Both the position numbers and the translations under genes were made by a program. From assembly GCF_006968745.1 (NCBI RefSeq), contig NZ_CP030118.1:4645904-4709903 (forward strand): a DNA stretch of 64,000 nucleotides. Reading direction: 5' to 3'. Under the pieces are notes generated by a model that made no database searches, was not told the DNA's origin, and was given only the letters and a program-made list of their open reading frames with translations. The DNA comes from Brasilonema sennae CENA114 (GTDB lineage Bacteria; Cyanobacteriota; Cyanobacteriia; Cyanobacteriales; Nostocaceae). Below, one piece after another: positions 60,372 to 64,000 of this stretch (the first letter of the stretch is position 1; each line of letters opens with the position of its first letter).

Positions 60372-62141
60372 ATGAATTGCTCGCCGATTTCGCCTCCTAT
60401 CCCCAAAGTTACCCGGTTGCGTCCTCATACTCGTTTGATCAGCAAGCAATCCATTTTGCGACAAATCGCCTTGGGGATTCTCAGTATTGGGTTAATTCCT
60501 ACTCTAACCGCTCGTCCTAGCTTAAGTGCAGAGCGGTTGACTCTTTCCTATGGTGCTGTGTCTCGCTCTATTTCGATTGATTCTCTAGAAACCTATGCCA
60601 AGACAGGTAAAATAGATGATGACCTAGCTGTGTATGTTGAGTATGCAGGTAAAGAGCAACTAAAGCAACTGCCGCAATTGTTGCTGACTCCCATTCCCCT
60701 AAATGCTGTACAGGTTTCGCAGTTTCTTTATACACCGATCGGCGAAAGAGTGTTAGCAGATTTCGGAGAAGTCGTACAGCAAGAATCTCACATTAACGGG
60801 TTCTATGCAATTCGAGGAGCACTGATTCTTGCAGCCGCCGATCCAAAAAATTTCACTTTATTAAATATACTACGCAGGTTTCCCTCAAGAACGATTTCGA
60901 TAAATTTAGCTCGCGGTTTGCAAATAGCAGAGGCATTCCAAAATATAGTCAATCAGACTCAACAGGCCATCGCACTGATCAACAAGCAGTCGTTGGATAC
61001 AGCAAATGCCTCTACTTCAGATAAGATTTCACTCACAGATCTGCCACGATCAGGAAAATATCGTTGGCAGAAGCGGACTATTACGCTCAACGACACATCT
61101 CGTAATCGCATTTTTCCTGCTGACATTTATCTACCAGATGTATCTGGCTTTCGTCCAGTTATTGTCATCTCCCACGGACTTGGTTCTGATCGTACCAGTT
61201 ATGCTTACCTTGCTCAAAACCTTGCTTCTTATGGGTTTGTCGTTGCTGTTCCAGAACATCCCGGTAGTGATGCCAAACAGTTGCAAGCTTTATTATCAGG
61301 TAGGGCGGCGGAAGTCACAAGTCCAAGAGAATTTATTGACCGCCCTTTGGATGTAAAGTATTTGTTGAATCAACTTACGAACCTATCTCAAACCGACCCT
61401 GCATACAAAGGGCGCTTGAATTTGGAACAAGTCGGCGTAGTCGGTCAATCCTTTGGTGGTTACACAGCTTTAGCATTAGCAGGAGCACCAATTAATTTTA
61501 AGCAACTAGAAAAAAACTGCCCAAGTTCACCAGATAAGGCTAATCTTTCACTGTTACTTCAGTGCTTGGCTGTGAGTTTACCACAATCTAGTACATATAA
61601 CTTATCTGATTCACGAGTTAAAGCGGCGATCGCCATTAACCCGATTGACAGCACTATTATGGGGCAAGACAGTATCAGCCAAATTAAAATTCCTATAATG
61701 ATTATGGCTGGCACTGCCGATACAATAGCTCCAGCATTTCCAGAACAAATTGAACCCTTCACCTGGTTAACCACCCTAAATAAATATTTAGTCTTAATTA
61801 ATGGTGCTACCCACTTCTCAACAATTGGAGAATCACAAAGTTCTGGTGTACCCGTTCCCGAACAGGTGATTGGTCCGAGTCCTGCATTAGCACAGCGATA
61901 TGTCAGGGCTTTGAGTCTTCCCTTCTTTGAAACCTACGTTGCTAATCAACCAAGTTACCGTCGCTACTTGAGTGCCAATTACGTCAACGCTATCAGTCAA
62001 GAACCCTTACGATTGAGTTTGGTACAGTTTCTCAGTTTGAAAAATTCTGCCTTGAGTCCAATACAACAGCACTCTGCTGTTTTTAATTCACAATCAAGTA
62101 GCCCTCCTTCCCTCCCAGCCTACGGTACAAAGCGCCCCTAG
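60372..62141 (+). CDS. Exported alpha/beta-hydrolase with N-terminal DUF1400
   Basis: A 589-residue protein. A long basic N-terminus precedes a signal-like hydrophobic segment (about 32-50, QIALGILSIGLIPTLTA). Residues about 52-190 are DUF1400 (LSYGAVSRSISIDSLETYAKTGKI), a domain of cyanobacterial hydrolases. The catalytic part (about 215-540) resembles dienelactone hydrolase/PAF-acetylhydrolase: GLGSDRTSYAYLA oxyanion region, nucleophile Ser in VGQSFGGYTAL, Asp near GTADTIAP and His in NGATHFS. Likely a lipase or esterase. The last residues (PAYGTKRP) run into a dispersed repeat, so the C-terminus may have been altered. Confidence 0.87.
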   Translation: MNCSPISPPIPKVTRLRPHTRLISKQSILRQIALGILSIGLIPTLTARPSLSAERLTLSYGAVSRSISIDSLETYAKTGKIDDDLAVYVEYAGKEQLKQLPQLLLTPIPLNAVQVSQFLYTPIGERVLADFGEVVQQESHINGFYAIRGALILAAADPKNFTLLNILRRFPSRTISINLARGLQIAEAFQNIVNQTQQAIALINKQSLDTANASTSDKISLTDLPRSGKYRWQKRTITLNDTSRNRIFPADIYLPDVSGFRPVIVISHGLGSDRTSYAYLAQNLASYGFVVAVPEHPGSDAKQLQALLSGRAAEVTSPREFIDRPLDVKYLLNQLTNLSQTDPAYKGRLNLEQVGVVGQSFGGYTALALAGAPINFKQLEKNCPSSPDKANLSLLLQCLAVSLPQSSTYNLSDSRVKAAIAINPIDSTIMGQDSISQIKIPIMIMAGTADTIAPAFPEQIEPFTWLTTLNKYLVLINGATHFSTIGESQSSGVPVPEQVIGPSPALAQRYVRALSLPFFETYVANQPSYRRYLSANYVNAISQEPLRLSLVQFLSLKNSALSPIQQHSAVFNSQSSSPPSLPAYGTKRP

Positions 62142-62754
62142 GGGGCGCGGCGCAAACGCGCTTCACTCCTTATTTTCACCTCAGGCGGGTGGGAAAACTT
62201 ACAAGTATAAGGCGAAACATTAATCAGGTTGTTTTGTGACATTTCATACAATGTATCCTGTTGCCCTTCGGGTTCGCCAATCCCCCAAACTCCTGCGCAG
62301 ACGCTACGCGAACGTGACGGAGACCGCCAAGACGGGGGCTGGTCTCACCTGTTGCCTGCTCCTGTTCGGACGTTCGGCGAAGCTATCTCCTGAGCCCTGA
62401 GTCCCAAAGGGACACGCTGCGCGAACGGGCACGGCTTGAGGCCGAACGGAGACGCTACGCGAACGACGCCGCTCAGCTTCCGCTCAGTCGAGCCGCTGAC
62501 GCTCTAGGCGTTAAGAGTTAAGCGTTAAGCGTTAAGCGTTAAGAGTTCCCTGTATTTATTGAAAGTTTTGCCTACACACAAAAACACTAATTTTGTGCGG
62601 TAAGAAACTTTTTCTATCTGTAGTTAGAGTTTTACTGCAAGTCAATTAAACAGATTCACCCATTTGTATGAGGTAAACCATGAGTGAATAGAAGTATTTT
62701 ATAGCTAACAACACATTAAAAATATACTTATAATTTTACCTTATACAATTAATC
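62142..62754. other. Repeat-filled gap before the esterase gene
   Basis: 613 bases. GC-rich dispersed repeats at 62255-62500 include ACGCTACGCGAACG twice (near 62302 and 62452) and GGGACACGCTGCGCGAACG. A GCGTTAAGAGTTAAGCGTTA tandem (62507-62552) follows. The last 180 AT-rich bases are the leader of the esterase gene. No gene. Confidence 0.6.
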
Positions 62755-63756
62755 GTGAATGTTAATATCAGTTCCCAATTCCTCAAACGAGTCTTTACTT
62801 GTTTACTCTCAATTAGTTTAGTTGCAGGCTGCGAATCAATGCAAGCGCAGCAAATAACTATACAAGAAGAAAATGTTGTTTATGGTCAGAGTAATGGCGA
62901 ATTAGCGGATCAAGGTTACACCCGCACTTACGATATTTATACGCCAAAGTCTTATTCTCCTAGTCGTCCTATGCCATTAGTTATGGTATTTCATGGAGAC
63001 GAAGGCAGTGGACGCTCAATTAGTAATGTATCTCAATTTAATAAATTAGCAGACCAAAAAGGGTTTATTGTTGTTTATCCTGATGGCATTGATCAGAGAT
63101 GGAGTATAAAAAATAAAAATAAAAGAAATATTGATGATGTTTCTTTTGTGAAGAATTTAATTAATCATATACAAGAAGTTAGAAATATTGATAGTCGTAG
63201 AATCTACGCCAGTGGTTTTTCTAGAGGTGGAATACTAACCCAAGCTTTGAGTTGTGAACTATCTGATAAAATAGCAGCTTTTGCTTCTGTAGCTGGTTCT
63301 TTGCCAAGGCGACTAAAACCAAATTGCCAACCAGAAATGCCTGTATCTATATTAATGATTAATGGCACAAACGACCAATCTGTAAATTATCAGGGTGATA
63401 AGAAAACTCAAAAAGGATCGCTCGTTTCTATTCCAGAAGCAATAGAGTTTTGGCGTACTCACAACCAATGTCCGGAATATACTGCCAAAAATGATACATT
63501 TTTGGCTGGGAATCAGAGCGATGCTCCAGCAGGGAGCCGCGCAAGCCGCGATCGCTCAAAACTTAAAACCTATTCCTACTCCGGTTGTAGCGCTGGTTCC
63601 GAGGTTGTAGAATTAGCTGTAGTCAACGGCGGACATCTCTGGTACGGTGGTAGTTCTACTGATAAAGATGTAAATGACTTCAATAAAGACCTCGGTTTAG
63701 ACTCAACTCAGACGATTTGGGACTTCTTTGAGCGTCATACTTTACCTTTAGTTTGA
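62755..63756 (+). CDS. PHB-depolymerase/feruloyl-esterase-like lipoprotein
   Basis: A 333-residue esterase. The lipobox LVAGC (Cys26) predicts a lipoprotein. The esterase domain has RPMPLVMVFHGDEGSG (oxyanion region), GFIVVYPDG, and the nucleophile Ser156 in YASGFSRGG. Asp in NGTNDQSV and a late NGGHLWYGG supply the other triad residues. Related to LpqC/poly(3-hydroxybutyrate) depolymerase enzymes. Residues about 255-269 (SDAPAGSRASRDRSK) are encoded by a dispersed repeat inserted in frame, and are absent from the expected fold. GTG start. Confidence 0.85.
   Translation: MNVNISSQFLKRVFTCLLSISLVAGCESMQAQQITIQEENVVYGQSNGELADQGYTRTYDIYTPKSYSPSRPMPLVMVFHGDEGSGRSISNVSQFNKLADQKGFIVVYPDGIDQRWSIKNKNKRNIDDVSFVKNLINHIQEVRNIDSRRIYASGFSRGGILTQALSCELSDKIAAFASVAGSLPRRLKPNCQPEMPVSILMINGTNDQSVNYQGDKKTQKGSLVSIPEAIEFWRTHNQCPEYTAKNDTFLAGNQSDAPAGSRASRDRSKLKTYSYSGCSAGSEVVELAVVNGGHLWYGGSSTDKDVNDFNKDLGLDSTQTIWDFFERHTLPLV
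63519..63556. repeat. Dispersed repeat inserted in frame in the esterase gene
   Basis: GCGATGCTCCAGCAGGGAGC through CGCGATCGC, nearly the same as the intergenic copy at 26321-26355. It adds about 13-15 codons without breaking the frame. Confidence 0.75.
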
Positions 63757-64000
63757 AAGGGTGTAGGGGTGTAGGAGGAGCCAGTGCTGTGGGGAGCCAG
63801 TACTGCCAAGAGTTGTGCCTTGCGGAGCCAGTACTTGATGAGGGTTTCCCTCACTTGGTATCTGGTGAGACCAGCGCTGCAGGAGGGTCTCCCTCCGTAG
63901 GCGACTGGCGAACCCGAAGGGCGTCGGGTTAAGCGCGTTGTGGCAACTAGCCCCGATAGGCGTAGCCGTGCCGCAGGCATAGGGGGCGCTACGCAAACCC
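63757..64000. repeat. Dispersed repeats at the window end
   Basis: GGAGCCAGTACTTGATGAGG, GACCAGCGCTGCAGGAGGG and GCGAACCCGAAGGGCG units, the same set as at 57302-57450, with two partial doublings of GGAGCCAGT (63777-63835). It ends in CCGTGCCGCAGGCATAGGG, as at 39620-39650. No gene. Confidence 0.7.

Noticed and set aside
1..64000. tRNA, rRNA, tmRNA or CRISPR genes
   Set aside because: No cloverleaf-like or known RNA sequence was recognised by eye; a covariance-model search would be needed to exclude small RNAs.

Overview
The window looks like chromosomal DNA of a filamentous cyanobacterium, most likely Nostocales. Three signs point there. The HIP1 octamer GCGATCGC is frequent in genes of every class. 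The gene content is cyanobacterial: class C flavodiiron proteins, a GUN4-domain protein, and a cyanobacterial-type hfq next to dapF. The intergenic DNA is full of heptamer STRRs (variants of CAGTTAT/CAGTTAC), short MITE-like repeats and GC-rich dispersed palindromes. No rRNA, tRNA or CRISPR array was found.

Layout. 0.1-8.7 kb holds an Rrf2 regulator, a DUF202 membrane protein, a CadD-type transporter with a decayed permease beside it, an XRE regulator overlapping a large hybrid histidine kinase, a LysR regulator and a second Rrf2. 9.2-13.5 kb is a clear flv4 / sll0218-like / flv2 operon (photoprotective electron sink of photosystem II), followed by two more CadD paralogues and a TauE/SafE exporter. 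16-20 kb is an exported sugar-oxidation group on the minus strand (PQQ-type dehydrogenase, SMP-30 lactonase, DUF4380 protein). 20-25 kb has an hsdR remnant, a membrane coiled-coil protein with a fresh internal duplication, a copper P-type ATPase with its chaperone, and an SDR. 26.4-27.2 kb is a TacA/TacT-type toxin-antitoxin pair; a second, diverged pair lies at 55.3-56.1 kb. 29.8-35.6 kb carries pfkA, a tandem DUF305 lipoprotein, a GUN4 protein and a two-component system. 35.8-42.9 kb contains two DUF6152 proteins coupled to a DUF6644 membrane protein, an M28 peptidase, a PDZ-less trypsin-like protease, an NmrA-like SDR, a kinase remnant, a 2TM protein and a methyltransferase. 43-49.4 kb has a polysaccharide deacetylase, a DUF5009-type membrane acyltransferase, a protein of three ~88-residue repeats, an IS4-like element and azoR. 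49.6-56.3 kb has a CHAT/TPR remnant, HxlR, a coiled-coil protein with two vWA proteins, a Kef-type antiporter, TacAT-2 and hfq. 56.4-64 kb has dapF, an SDR, an IS5-like element with a -1 slippery site, a DM13 remnant, a DUF1400 alpha/beta-hydrolase and a lipoprotein esterase.

How it fits together. Much of the window deals with redox and metal stress: flavodiiron proteins, CadD paralogues, copper export, DUF305, azoreductase, and several regulators. The best-supported specialised system is the flv4-2 operon, which is already known. The less explained assemblies are the XRE/hybrid-kinase pair with its own dyad operator, the coiled-coil plus double-vWA group, the triple-repeat protein, and the way mobile repeats run into open reading frames and change protein ends. 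I did not find convincing proof of a wholly new system. All function calls come from reading motifs and recalling families, not from database searches.
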